A stretch of DNA of 29,979 nt from RGDT01 sp964630925 (lineage in GTDB: Bacteria; Planctomycetota; Planctomycetia; Gemmatales; Gemmataceae): contig CAZVZK010000123.1 in NCBI GenBank assembly GCA_964630925.1, positions 1-29,979 of the forward strand. Reading direction: 5' to 3'. A program made the translations under genes and the position numbers. The notes under the pieces were generated by a model, which was given only the letters and a program-made list of their open reading frames with translations, was not told the DNA's origin and did not search any database. Positions 23,467-29,979 of the stretch are shown one piece after another; position 1 is the first letter of the stretch, and every line of letters begins with the position of its first letter.

Positions 23467-23528
23467 GGGAAACGAACTTCCTCAAGTCGTTCTGCCGCTC
23501 GCCTTTGCGGAGGGAAAGTTCGTTTCCC
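23467..23528. repeat. Perfect 13-bp inverted repeat
   Basis: GGGAAACGAACTT at 23467-23479 is the exact complement of AAGTTCGTTTCCC at 23516-23528, separated by 36 bases. The same GTTCGTTTCC word recurs at 23531 and 23582. It could form a hairpin in RNA or mark the end of an old mobile element. No T-tract follows. Confidence 0.75.
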
Positions 23529-23530
23529 TA

Positions 23531-23623
23531 GTTCGTTTCCTTCACTGATGGATGTCCATTTCACCTCCATCCGTTTCCCCGGTTCGTTTCCCTCACTGAC
23601 TGGCGTCCATTCGCCACCATCCG
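23531..23623. repeat. Two degenerate ~43-bp direct repeats, period 51 bp
   Basis: The units 23531-23573 and 23582-23623 share GTTCGTTTCC, TCACTGA, GTCCATT and CCATCCG in the same order, with a one-base length difference. The period is a multiple of three, and read on the minus strand both units give the similar peptides SEGNEPGKR and SEGNELGKR, so a decayed repeat-coding gene on the minus strand is possible. Confidence 0.7.
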
Positions 23624-23741
23624 GGGCGGGGCCTGATCCGGCGCGGGGGGCCTCAGCGAGGGGTGTCGCAATACCACGGTGGCCGGCGCGGCCGCCGACG
23701 CCTACACTCGCCGCAGCACCCCGAGGCGCGAGGGACGGGCG

Positions 23742-25190
23742 ATGAGCGAGGAGCGGACCTACCTGGAGCTGTCCGAGGACGAGGGCTCGCACAAGTTCTA
23801 CGAGGCCATCGTCAAGGGCAAGGAATTGACCATCCGCTACGGGCGCATCGGCGACCCCGGCCAGAAGCAGGTCAAGACCTTCCCCACGCCCGACGCCGCC
23901 CGCGCCGAGGCGGCGAAGAAGGTCGCCGAGAAGACGCGCAAGGGCTACGCCCCAGCCGTCGAGGGCGAACGCAAGAAACGCCCCGTCACGCGGCGCCCCA
24001 CCGCCAGCGCCCCGTCGAAGGCCAAGCAGGCCCCCGTCCTGTGGAAGTTCAAGACCAGGACGTCTGCCTTCGGCATCTTCATCGACGACGAGCGCTGCTG
24101 GGTCGGCAATCAGGACGGGGAGGTGTTCGCCCTCGGCCACGACGGCAAGGTGCTCCAACAGTTCAAGCTCCCCGACGGCGTCAAGTGCCTCGTCGGCGAC
24201 CACGATTGGCTGTACGCGGGCTGCGACGACGGCAACGTCTACGACCTCACCGGCAAGGTGCCGCGCCTCGCCTACTCCATCTCCGAGAGCATCGACATCC
24301 TCTGGCTCGACATCTGCGGCGGCGTCCTCGCCGTCTCCTCCGCGAACGGCGGCCTCACCGTCCTGAACGCCGAGGAGGAGTTGATGTGGGAGAAGAAGGG
24401 CACCGGCGGCAGCGCCTGGATGGTGCGGTCGACACAGGAGGCCATCTACCACGGCCACAACCACGTCACCGCCTACAACGCCACGGACGGCAAGAAGCTG
24501 TGGGAGCAGAAGAAGGGCGGCGCCATCCTCTTCGGCTGGCAGACCGACAACTACGTCTACCCCGGCGGCTCCGACGTCCACCGCATCGACAAGAAGAGCG
24601 GCAAGCTCGACCTCACCTGCAAGGTGAGGAACACCGTCCTGTCCAACGCCGCCTCACCGGATGACAGGTACGTCTTCGCCGGCGACAGCAATTCGACCGT
24701 CTCCTGCTTCGACGACAAGGGCAAGCTGCTCTGGGCGCTGGGCACCGGCTGCGCCTCGGCCCTCTCGATGCAGTACCACGGCGAGAAGCTGTACATCGTG
24801 ACGACCGACGGCACCCTGGCGTGCCTCGACGCCAGCGAGGCGGCCATCACGGCGGCGCAGGCCGGGACGCTGCCGAAGACGCAGCAGGTGCAGGCGCCCA
24901 AGCCCGTCGCCCAGGTGGACACGCGCCAGGTGGAGTCGGTGAGCGACGCCGGCGGGGGCGTGATCGTCGAGTGCGTGAAGGAGGGCGAGAAGGTCCGCGT
25001 GCGCGTCGTGTCGAAGGGTTACGACCCGACGTGGCACGTCCAGTTCCCGCGCAACCTGCGCGAGGAGGGCGCACGCTTCGTCGTCGCCGAGGTGCGCGAG
25101 GCCACGCAGGGCGGCTTCTACCGCGCCCACGGCGACATCCGCAAGTTGGCCGCCGCGCCGGCCACGCCGAAGAAGAAGAAGCGATCTTGA
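23742..25190 (+). CDS. WGR domain fused to a PQQ/BamB-like beta-propeller
   Basis: A 482-residue protein; I chose ATG 23742 (MSEERTYLELSEDEG) because the WGR domain begins there and upstream residues are low-complexity. WGR occupies residues 1-72 with the signature RYGRIGDPGQ (32-41). A basic linker follows, then propeller blades from about 105 to 385 (WVGNQDGEVFALGHDGKVLQ, WLYAGCDDGNVYDLTGK, YIVTTDGTLACLDASE). The C-terminal 70 residues form a separate conserved end (GGVIVECVKEGEKVRVRVVS). WGR domains occur in PARPs, where they bind DNA ends, and in bacterial stand-alone proteins. There is no signal peptide, so it is cytoplasmic. It overlaps the glycosyltransferase gene by one base (TGATG). 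Confidence 0.88.
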   Translation: MSEERTYLELSEDEGSHKFYEAIVKGKELTIRYGRIGDPGQKQVKTFPTPDAARAEAAKKVAEKTRKGYAPAVEGERKKRPVTRRPTASAPSKAKQAPVLWKFKTRTSAFGIFIDDERCWVGNQDGEVFALGHDGKVLQQFKLPDGVKCLVGDHDWLYAGCDDGNVYDLTGKVPRLAYSISESIDILWLDICGGVLAVSSANGGLTVLNAEEELMWEKKGTGGSAWMVRSTQEAIYHGHNHVTAYNATDGKKLWEQKKGGAILFGWQTDNYVYPGGSDVHRIDKKSGKLDLTCKVRNTVLSNAASPDDRYVFAGDSNSTVSCFDDKGKLLWALGTGCASALSMQYHGEKLYIVTTDGTLACLDASEAAITAAQAGTLPKTQQVQAPKPVAQVDTRQVESVSDAGGGVIVECVKEGEKVRVRVVSKGYDPTWHVQFPRNLREEGARFVVAEVREATQGGFYRAHGDIRKLAAAPATPKKKKRS

Positions 25191-26455
25191 TGCGCCTCGC
25201 CCACTTCATCCACCGCTACCCCCCGGCGCCCGGCGGCTCCGAGGCGTACTTCGCCCGCCTGTCCTCCTACTGCGCCCGGCAAGGCGACGAGGTCACCGTC
25301 TTCACGACGACGGCCCTCGACCTCGACGCCTTCTGGGACGCCCGCGCCCGCCAGCTCCCCGCCGGCACCTCCCGCGAAAACGGCGTCACCGTCGTCCGCT
25401 CGCCCCTGTGGCACGTCCCGATCCTGCACCGCTACGTCATGAAGGCGCTCTCGCTCGTCCCCATCCCCGCATGGCAGGCGCTCACTGTCCCCGTCAACCC
25501 GATGGCCCTCGGCCAGTGGAACGTCCGTGGCCGCTTCGACGCCGTCCACGCCAGCGCCTTCCCGTACTCGTTCCCGCTGATGTGCGCCTGGCGTCTGGCC
25601 CGCCGGCTGCGCGTGCCGTTCCTGCTGACGCCGTTCGTCCACACCGGCGACCCGCGCGACCCCGCCGACCCCATCCGCCGGGCCTATACTACGCCGGCGC
25701 TCGTCCGCATCGCGAAGGGCGCCGACGCCGTCTTCGTCCAGACGGAGGGCGAGCGCCGCGTCCTGGCCGGCCTGGGCGTCGAGGAACGCCGCCTCGTCCT
25801 CCAGGGCCTCGGCGTCGATCCCGCCTCCTGCACCGGCGGGGATCGCGAGAAGGCTCGCCGCAACTGGGCCGTCCCGCCGGGGGGCGTCGTCGGCCACCTC
25901 GCCAACGCCAGCCGCGAGAAGGGGACGGTGGACCTCCTCGAAGCGATGCAGCACGTCTGGGCCGAGCGCCCCGACGTGCATCTCGTCCTCGCCGGCCCGA
26001 CCATGCCCTCGTTCCGCGCCTTCTGGGCGGGCTTCTCCCCACGCGGCCCGGTGCGTTTACTCGGCGTCCTCGACGAGGCCGGCAAGCGTGACTTCTTCGC
26101 CGGGCTGGACGTGTTCGCGCTGCCGAGCCGGTCGGACTCGTTCGGCCTCGTCCTCCTCGAGGCGTGGGCCAACGGCGTGCCGAACGTCGTGTACGAAGCC
26201 GGCGGGCCGCCGTGGATCGTCCGCCACGAGCACGACGGCCTCGTCGTGCCGTGCGGCGACGTGCGCGCTCTGGCGTCGGAGCTGCGGCGTCTGGCGGGCG
26301 ACGCCGCCCTCTGTCGCCGTCTCGGCGAGGCGGGGCGGGCGCGGCTGGGTGAGTTCGAGTGGGAGCCGAAGCTACGGCTCGTCCGCGAAGTATCAATGGC
26401 GGGACAGGATCGAGCAGATGCTCGGCGCGGAAGAGGATCGAACGCGGGGCGGTGA
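25190..26455 (+). CDS. Glycosyltransferase family 4 protein
   Basis: A 421-residue GT-B fold glycosyltransferase beginning at ATG 25190, overlapping the previous stop (TGATG). The N-terminal domain opens MRLAHFIHRYPPAPGGSEAY, the acceptor-side glycine loop. The donor domain carries VVGHLANASREKGTVDLL and VFALPSRSDSFGLVLLEAW, in which the usual E-x7-E is D-x7-E, a known variant. It probably transfers a sugar from a nucleotide or lipid donor in envelope polysaccharide or glycolipid synthesis; donor and acceptor cannot be told. The last 20 residues are unlike the family: the expected EVYQW-like end (YQWRDRIEQML) appears in another frame from about 26390, which suggests a small indel. Confidence 0.87.
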   Translation: MRLAHFIHRYPPAPGGSEAYFARLSSYCARQGDEVTVFTTTALDLDAFWDARARQLPAGTSRENGVTVVRSPLWHVPILHRYVMKALSLVPIPAWQALTVPVNPMALGQWNVRGRFDAVHASAFPYSFPLMCAWRLARRLRVPFLLTPFVHTGDPRDPADPIRRAYTTPALVRIAKGADAVFVQTEGERRVLAGLGVEERRLVLQGLGVDPASCTGGDREKARRNWAVPPGGVVGHLANASREKGTVDLLEAMQHVWAERPDVHLVLAGPTMPSFRAFWAGFSPRGPVRLLGVLDEAGKRDFFAGLDVFALPSRSDSFGLVLLEAWANGVPNVVYEAGGPPWIVRHEHDGLVVPCGDVRALASELRRLAGDAALCRRLGEAGRARLGEFEWEPKLRLVREVSMAGQDRADARRGRGSNAGR

Positions 26456-26555
26456 TCTATCCCCTCTGCTCGTCCGCTTCAACTGCGACCCGTGGTTGCG
26501 GGGCCAGGCCGGGAGCGATACACTGCCCGACGACACCCCCTCGAGGAGACGCCCC

Positions 26556-27064
26556 ATGCCACCGCAACAACGAGTCAGGCCGGCGCCCGGCGTCGGCGAC
26601 CCGTTCGTCTGGGCGTGGCTTGATGAGGAGGGCTCTCGCCGGCGCGTCCATCCGCGACAGCCGTTCGCCCTCGGCCCGATCCCGCGCGGCTGGGTGCATC
26701 TCGGCGTCTGCCTCCTCGTGGGCGGCGTCGCGGGCCTGGGCGTCTGCGCCATCGTGCCGGGAAACTCGCCAGCCTCGCACGCCAGACGCCGCGCGACCTC
26801 CAGGGGGCAGCTTTCGACAGCGTCCGCGTGGAGGGGGTCACCCGACACGCCCTGCCGGATGGCACCCCGGCCTGCATCCTCACCGTCCGCAAGGGCGGGC
26901 TCGTGATGGCCTGTGAATTCGTGGGCGAGCGGGTGCCGTGGCGGACGCGGATCGGGCACGAGATCGATGTCCGCAGCGACGGCGCCAGGGCGGAGGGGGC
27001 GCCGGGGCGCGTGCTGCTCCTCGATTGCGTGGTGACGGGCGCGTTCATCGAGCCGGAGGATTGA
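26556..27064 (+). CDS. Small one-helix membrane protein of unknown family, apparent frameshift
   Basis: A GAGGAGA site lies 6 bases before ATG 26556. The first frame gives 66 residues: MPPQQRVRPAPGVGDPFVWA, a charged stretch, then one membrane helix (WVHLGVCLLVGGVAGLGVCA). At about 26757-26763 (CCGGGAAA) sense passes to another frame that continues plausibly as GKLASLARQTPRDLQGAAFD and ends DCVVTGAFIEPED at TGA 27062-27064. One added base in the G or A run restores a protein of about 169 residues. The next gene starts 6 bases later, so they are probably co-transcribed. I recognise no family; the soluble part appears beta-rich (CILTVRKGGLVMACEFVGER). Confidence 0.6.
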
Positions 27065-27070
27065 CCCGCC

Positions 27071-27646
27071 GTGCCGCGCCACTACACGAAGGAGGCCCTC
27101 GCGGCCCTGGACCGCGTCCGTGGGCTGCTCGCCCGCATGGACGAGTGGCCCGAGCCGTTCGTCCCCAACCCGCCCCTCACCGAGGGACGCGTCGCCGCCT
27201 GGGAGGCGGGCAAGGGCGTATCCCTGCCCGACGAGTACCGCCTGTTCCTGGCTGAGGTCGGCGACGGCGGACGGATAGCGGGCTACTCCTGCGATTTCGA
27301 GATCCTCCCCCTCGTCCGCACGTACCACGGGCCGGGGCTGGCGTTGGCGACGCCCTTCCCGGTCACCCAGGCACTTCTCAGCGAACGTCTGGCGGAAGGC
27401 CGGCCCATCTTCGCGCCAGTATTTCCTGAGCTCGCTCCGCTCTGGGACACCGGATGGTTGCCAGGATGCCTGCACTTCGGCGGATACCCTGGAGGAGATG
27501 GGGTGTTCCTCGTTGTCACCGGTGAGGTACGTGGGAGCGTCTGGTGTTCCGTGAATTCTGGCACGCCAGAGTCGCGAGAGGGGGCGACTCTCCGGTTCCT
27601 CGATTGGCTTGAGATCGTTCTCTTGGATGCGCGGACATGGGGATAG
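27071..27646 (+). CDS. SMI1/KNR4 family protein
   Basis: A 191-residue protein starting at GTG 27071, 6 bases after the preceding gene. The SMI1/KNR4 signature is at residues 38-66 (RVAAWEAGKGVSLPDEYRLF, then LAEVGDGG), followed by the typical Trp- and Gly-rich second half (LHFGGYPGGDGVFLVVTGEV, GSVWCSVNSG). In bacteria the family includes immunity proteins of contact-dependent and polymorphic toxins, but also many members of unknown role. No toxin gene is beside it; the neighbour is the small membrane protein. Role therefore open. The final third (27360-27660) has visibly lower G+C than the surroundings. Confidence 0.85.
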   Translation: MPRHYTKEALAALDRVRGLLARMDEWPEPFVPNPPLTEGRVAAWEAGKGVSLPDEYRLFLAEVGDGGRIAGYSCDFEILPLVRTYHGPGLALATPFPVTQALLSERLAEGRPIFAPVFPELAPLWDTGWLPGCLHFGGYPGGDGVFLVVTGEVRGSVWCSVNSGTPESREGATLRFLDWLEIVLLDARTWG

Positions 27647-27855
27647 CGCCACGGCGCCCCAGCTCTGCGGAGTGAGTGATTCTTCGCACCGTTGATCCAG
27701 TCGTAAGTGCTTACGCCCGAGGCGCGGAGGGCGAGGGGCCCGCGGCCCTGCCCTCGCCCCATTCTTCGCGTCTTGATTGTCCGGCCCGGGTCTGGGTAGG
27801 CTGCCCCCTCACCCTGCTCGCTGATCGCCGACGCAAACCCGTGCTGGGACCTGCC

Positions 27856-28632
27856 ATGCGCATCCCCGACCACCCCACCGACATCCGCCGCTCCCTCGAC
27901 GCACGCCTCGCCTCGTCCGGCCCCGCCCTCGCCGCCACCCTCAACCGCGTCCCCAAACGCTGCGGCAAGCCCGCCTGCCGCTGCAAGAGCGGCGAGCCCC
28001 ACTTCGCCTGGCGCCTCACCTACAAGGAAGGGGGCAGGACGCGCGACGCCCACGTCCCAAAGGGCCTGCTCGAGGGCGTCCGCTCATGGATCGCGGAGCA
28101 CAAGCGTCTCGAGGCCGTGGCCGCCCAGGCGCACCGCCTGGCGGCCGCCCTGATCCGCACGCACACCCGAAACGAGCGTCTCAAGGCCGGCCGTCGCAGA
28201 GCGTCGGGCCCGCCTTCGCCCGCCCCGCCGGGCACTTCTTCTCCGGCTTCGACGCCTGGCTCGATGCCGCGCCGGACGCCCGCCGCGCCGCCGGCGCCAC
28301 CTACCCGGCGCGTCTGCTGCTCCGGCACGGCATCCTCACCTTCGCCGGCAGGCTCGGCAGCAGGAGGCAGCTCGACTTCAAGTACCGCGAGGCCGGCTGC
28401 GAGGCCCTCGGCAAAATCAACCGTCTCGCCGGCACGGCGTGCGGGCCCTGCCCCACAACGACACCCTGGACGACTAACTCGCGGGGGCCGAGGCCGCCGG
28501 GGCCTCCCCCGCCGCCGTGCGCGCCCGCACGGTCGGGCGCCTGGCCCGCACTCGCGTGCTGGACGGGGCGCGGGTGCAGGGCCGCCTCGTGGCGCCGGTG
28601 GACGGAGCCCGGCTGTTCTTGCCTTCTGTTGT
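27856..28632 (+). pseudogene. Decayed insertion sequence: DUF6788 part plus transposase N-terminal remnant
   Basis: ATG 27856 opens a DUF6788-like segment (RVPKRCGKPACRCKSGEPHF, TYKEGGRTRDAHVPKGLL), a domain found with planctomycete transposases. At about 28195 sense moves to another frame with a transposase N-terminus (FFSGFDAWLDAAPDARRAAG, LTFAGRLGSRRQLDFKYREA, KINRLAG). At about 28435 it moves again (LPHNDTLDD, stop TAA, LAGAEAAGAS, RVLDGARVQGRLVAPVDGA). The product is thus broken by two frameshifts and one stop where a DDYLA motif is expected. It ends near the first catalytic Asp region (VDGA), and the rest of the transposase is absent. No terminal inverted repeats are clear. Inactive remnant. 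Confidence 0.75.
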
Positions 28633-28670
28633 CTTAGATTTATTGATCTTGATTTGAATTTAGTTAGCTG
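28621..28670. other. Local low-G+C patch behind the insertion-sequence remnant
   Basis: Sixteen of these 50 bases are G or C (32%), against 70% or more around it. The patch begins where the transposase remnant breaks off. A direct repeat GTCAGCTA follows at 28684 and 28698. It may be foreign DNA left by insertion or deletion, or an A+T-rich promoter region for the next gene. Confidence 0.6.
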
Positions 28671-28800
28671 GCCGTTGCTGGCTGTCAGCTACTCCGGTCA
28701 GCTATTCACAGCCCGCCCTTTTTCCCTCCCCCCCTTGCCCGCCGGGCCGTTCCGCCTATCTGTGCGCTCGCCCAACACACCGCCACCGGAGGACCGACCC

Positions 28801-29781
28801 GTGCCCCCCCGCAGACTCATCCTCGCCGCCCTCCTCGCCGCCGGCCTCGCCGGCCTCGGCGCCGCCTTCGCCTTCCGCCAGAAGGACGCAGGCGACACCC
28901 CCAAGGGCAAGGACGCGCCCCCCGACATCTCCGGGCGGCTCACCCCCGAGAAGGCCGCCGCCGAGCAGAAGGCCATCCGCGCCCGCATCGACGCCTTCAG
29001 CGCCGCCTACAACAAGGGCGACCTCGACGGCGTGATGGCCCCCTGGACCGACGACGCCGAGTTCATCAACGAGGCCGGCAAGTCGTTCCGGGGCAAGGAG
29101 CGCATCCGCGTCCTCCTCAAGAAGGCCCTCGCCAACACGAAGGGGGCGAAGCAGACCATCACCGTCAGGAGCCTGCGCTTCGTCAAGCCCGACGTGGCCA
29201 TCGAGATCGGCGATGCGTCCCTGGACCGCAAGGACGGCGGCAACGACATCGGCAAGTACGAGGCGGTGTGGCTGAAGCTCGACGGCGAGTGGTACATGAA
29301 CCGCGTGCGCGACCTGCCCGATGCGTCCGAAGACGAGCAGCCCCCCGCCGTCACGAAGCTCAAGGCGCTGGAGTGGCTGGTCGGCGAGTGGGTGGACAAG
29401 GACGGCAAGGGCGACGTGACGCTGACCTGCACCTGGGCGCCGGGCCAGACGTTCCTCCTCCAGGAGTTCACGGTCAAGCGCGAGGGCGGCAAGGTGCTGA
29501 CCGTCCGCCAGCGCATCGGCTACGACGCCGCCGAGGACAAGGTGCGTTCGTGGCTGTTCGACTCCGCCGGCGGGTTCGCCGACTGCGTGTGGGCGCGCGA
29601 GGGCAACGCCTGGGTCACCGACAGCAACGGCACCTTCCCCGACGGCAGGAGGTCCACCTCCACGAACCGCTGGAAGTACATCGACGAGGGCAGCTTCTCC
29701 TGGACCTCGAAGGACCGCGAGGTGGACGAGCAGCCCCTCCCGGACATCGAGGTAACGTTCATCCGCAAGAAGGGCCGCTAA
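28801..29781 (+). CDS. Secreted SnoaL-like (SgcJ/EcaC, DUF4440) protein with DUF1579-like second domain
   Basis: A 326-residue protein. I chose GTG 28801 because GGAGG lies 9 bases upstream and a signal peptide begins there (PRRLILAALLAAGLAGLGAA); the frame stays open upstream through the insertion-sequence remnant, but that part is not protein-like. Residues 60-180 are a SnoaL-like domain (AIRARIDAFSAAYNKGDLDG, WTDDAEFINEAGKSFRGKE). Residues 195-326 resemble DUF1579-type lipocalin-like domains (LEWLVGEWVDKDGKGDVTL, WAPGQTFLLQEFTV). SnoaL folds are cyclases, isomerases or simply ligand-binding; no catalytic set is obvious. Family members with this layout are abundant in planctomycetes. It is probably periplasmic, and the next gene follows after 19 bases. 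Confidence 0.87.
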   Translation: MPPRRLILAALLAAGLAGLGAAFAFRQKDAGDTPKGKDAPPDISGRLTPEKAAAEQKAIRARIDAFSAAYNKGDLDGVMAPWTDDAEFINEAGKSFRGKERIRVLLKKALANTKGAKQTITVRSLRFVKPDVAIEIGDASLDRKDGGNDIGKYEAVWLKLDGEWYMNRVRDLPDASEDEQPPAVTKLKALEWLVGEWVDKDGKGDVTLTCTWAPGQTFLLQEFTVKREGGKVLTVRQRIGYDAAEDKVRSWLFDSAGGFADCVWAREGNAWVTDSNGTFPDGRRSTSTNRWKYIDEGSFSWTSKDREVDEQPLPDIEVTFIRKKGR

Positions 29782-29800
29782 CCCACCGGAGGCCCTTGTC

Positions 29801-29979
29801 ATGAAGCGATCCCTCTGTCTGCTGGCGCTGCTGGCGCTGGTGGGCGCGGCCGACGCCCAGCGTGGCGCACGTGGCGGCGGCGGTGGCCGAGGCGGCGGAG
29901 CCCCGGCGCGTGCCCCGGCGGTGAGCGCCCCGCGCCCCGCGCCCCGCCCCGCCGCCCCCCGCCGCCCCCCCCCCCCCCC
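29801..29979 (+). CDS. Secreted Gly/Arg/Pro-rich protein, N-terminal part only
   Basis: ATG 29801 follows GGAGG and begins 19 bases after the SnoaL-like gene, so it is probably co-transcribed. The visible 59 codons encode a signal peptide (MKRSLCLLALLALVGAADAQ) and then a low-complexity tract (GARGGGGGRGGG, then Ala/Pro/Arg repeats). The window ends in 15 consecutive C, so the last codons may be assembly noise. The rest of the protein is not seen and no family can be named. Confidence 0.65.
   Translation, partial: MKRSLCLLALLALVGAADAQRGARGGGGGRGGGAPARAPAVSAPRPAPRPAAPRRPPPP

Larger units (their letters stand above)
23190..23741. other. 552-base gap rich in short repeats, no gene seen
   Basis: No convincing gene lies between the methyltransferase and the WGR gene, although long open frames exist on both strands because of the high G+C. 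The gap contains a 23-base-spaced copy pair of CCATCGCGCGGGG (23416 and 23439), a perfect 13-base inverted repeat, and two 51-base-spaced direct repeats (annotated separately). A single stretch at about 23329-23355 (CTTCAATGGACACTCC) recalls a CRISPR repeat but is not repeated. Confidence 0.6.

Noticed and set aside
23531..23623. Possible CRISPR array.
   Set aside because: Only two degenerate units with nearly no unique spacer between them; the CTTCAATGGACACTCC stretch at about 23329 is a single copy. No cas genes nearby.
27676..28800. In-frame N-terminal extension of the SnoaL-like protein through the insertion-sequence remnant (701 residues).
   Set aside because: The upstream part is a transposon-derived segment and out-of-frame sequence; a GGAGG site and a signal peptide mark the real start at 28801.
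29965..29979. Poly-C run as a regulatory or phase-variable tract.
   Set aside because: It is exactly at the window end and most easily explained as a contig-end artefact or a collapsed low-complexity coding tract.

Overview
The window is chromosomal DNA of very high G+C content, about 70% or more by eye. It reads as a member of the Planctomycetota, probably close to the Gemmataceae or Isosphaeraceae. The evidence is the gene mix: short ECF sigma factors paired with a FecR-type regulator or a Hanks-type kinase, a HEAT-repeat/propeller protein, a VIT-vWA lipoprotein, a DUF1080 secreted protein, a WGR-propeller protein, and DUF6788-type insertion-sequence remnants. The taxonomic call is inference; there is no rRNA to test it. 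Both window ends cut genes, and the right end stops in a run of 15 C (29965-29979), which looks like a contig end.

Layout. 1-2740 (minus): the N-terminal part of a HEAT-repeat protein, then a vapBC-like toxin-antitoxin pair with paired palindromes at its upstream edge. 2940-5576 (plus): an ECF sigma factor followed without a gap by a FecR-type membrane protein carrying six DUF5666-like repeats. 5536-7052 (minus): a frameshifted propeller-like membrane protein whose 3' end overlaps the FecR gene. 7174-10518 (plus): a large VIT-vWA-DUF2135 lipoprotein. 10690-12707 (minus): a helix-turn-helix antitoxin-like gene, a truncated PIN-domain gene and an orphan C5 DNA methyltransferase. 12961-15961 (minus): an Aas-like acyltransferase/acyl-ACP synthetase fusion with degenerate acyltransferase motifs, then trmJ. 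16095-16748 (plus): a DUF1080 protein. 16847-18121: a locus bounded by direct repeats, each holding a tRNA-Val(UAC) and the 3' end of iscA, around a DUF4258/DUF2283 gene pair. 18034-19643 (minus): iscA and a cysteine desulfurase. 19929-22117 (plus): a second ECF sigma factor and a membrane Ser/Thr kinase. 22203-23189: a SAM methyltransferase, followed by a 552-base repeat-rich gap. 23742-26455: a WGR-propeller protein and a glycosyltransferase. 26556-27646: a frameshifted one-helix membrane protein and a SMI1/KNR4 protein. 27856-28632: a decayed insertion sequence with a local low-G+C patch behind it. 28801-29979: a SnoaL-like secreted protein and the start of a Gly/Arg/Pro-rich secreted protein.

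How the genes fit together. Two signalling modules (sigma plus FecR, sigma plus kinase) are typical of planctomycete regulation. iscS and iscA form an Fe-S assembly unit, and aas and trmJ are tightly linked. The accessory material is two toxin-antitoxin-like loci (one broken), the tRNA-flanked islet and the insertion-sequence remnant. I see no CRISPR array, phage module or complete new defence system. The strongest unusual signals are the tRNA/iscA duplication, the FecR-DUF5666 fusion, the degenerate acyltransferase domain, and several single-base frameshifts, most of them in homopolymer runs, which could be sequencing errors or real decay.
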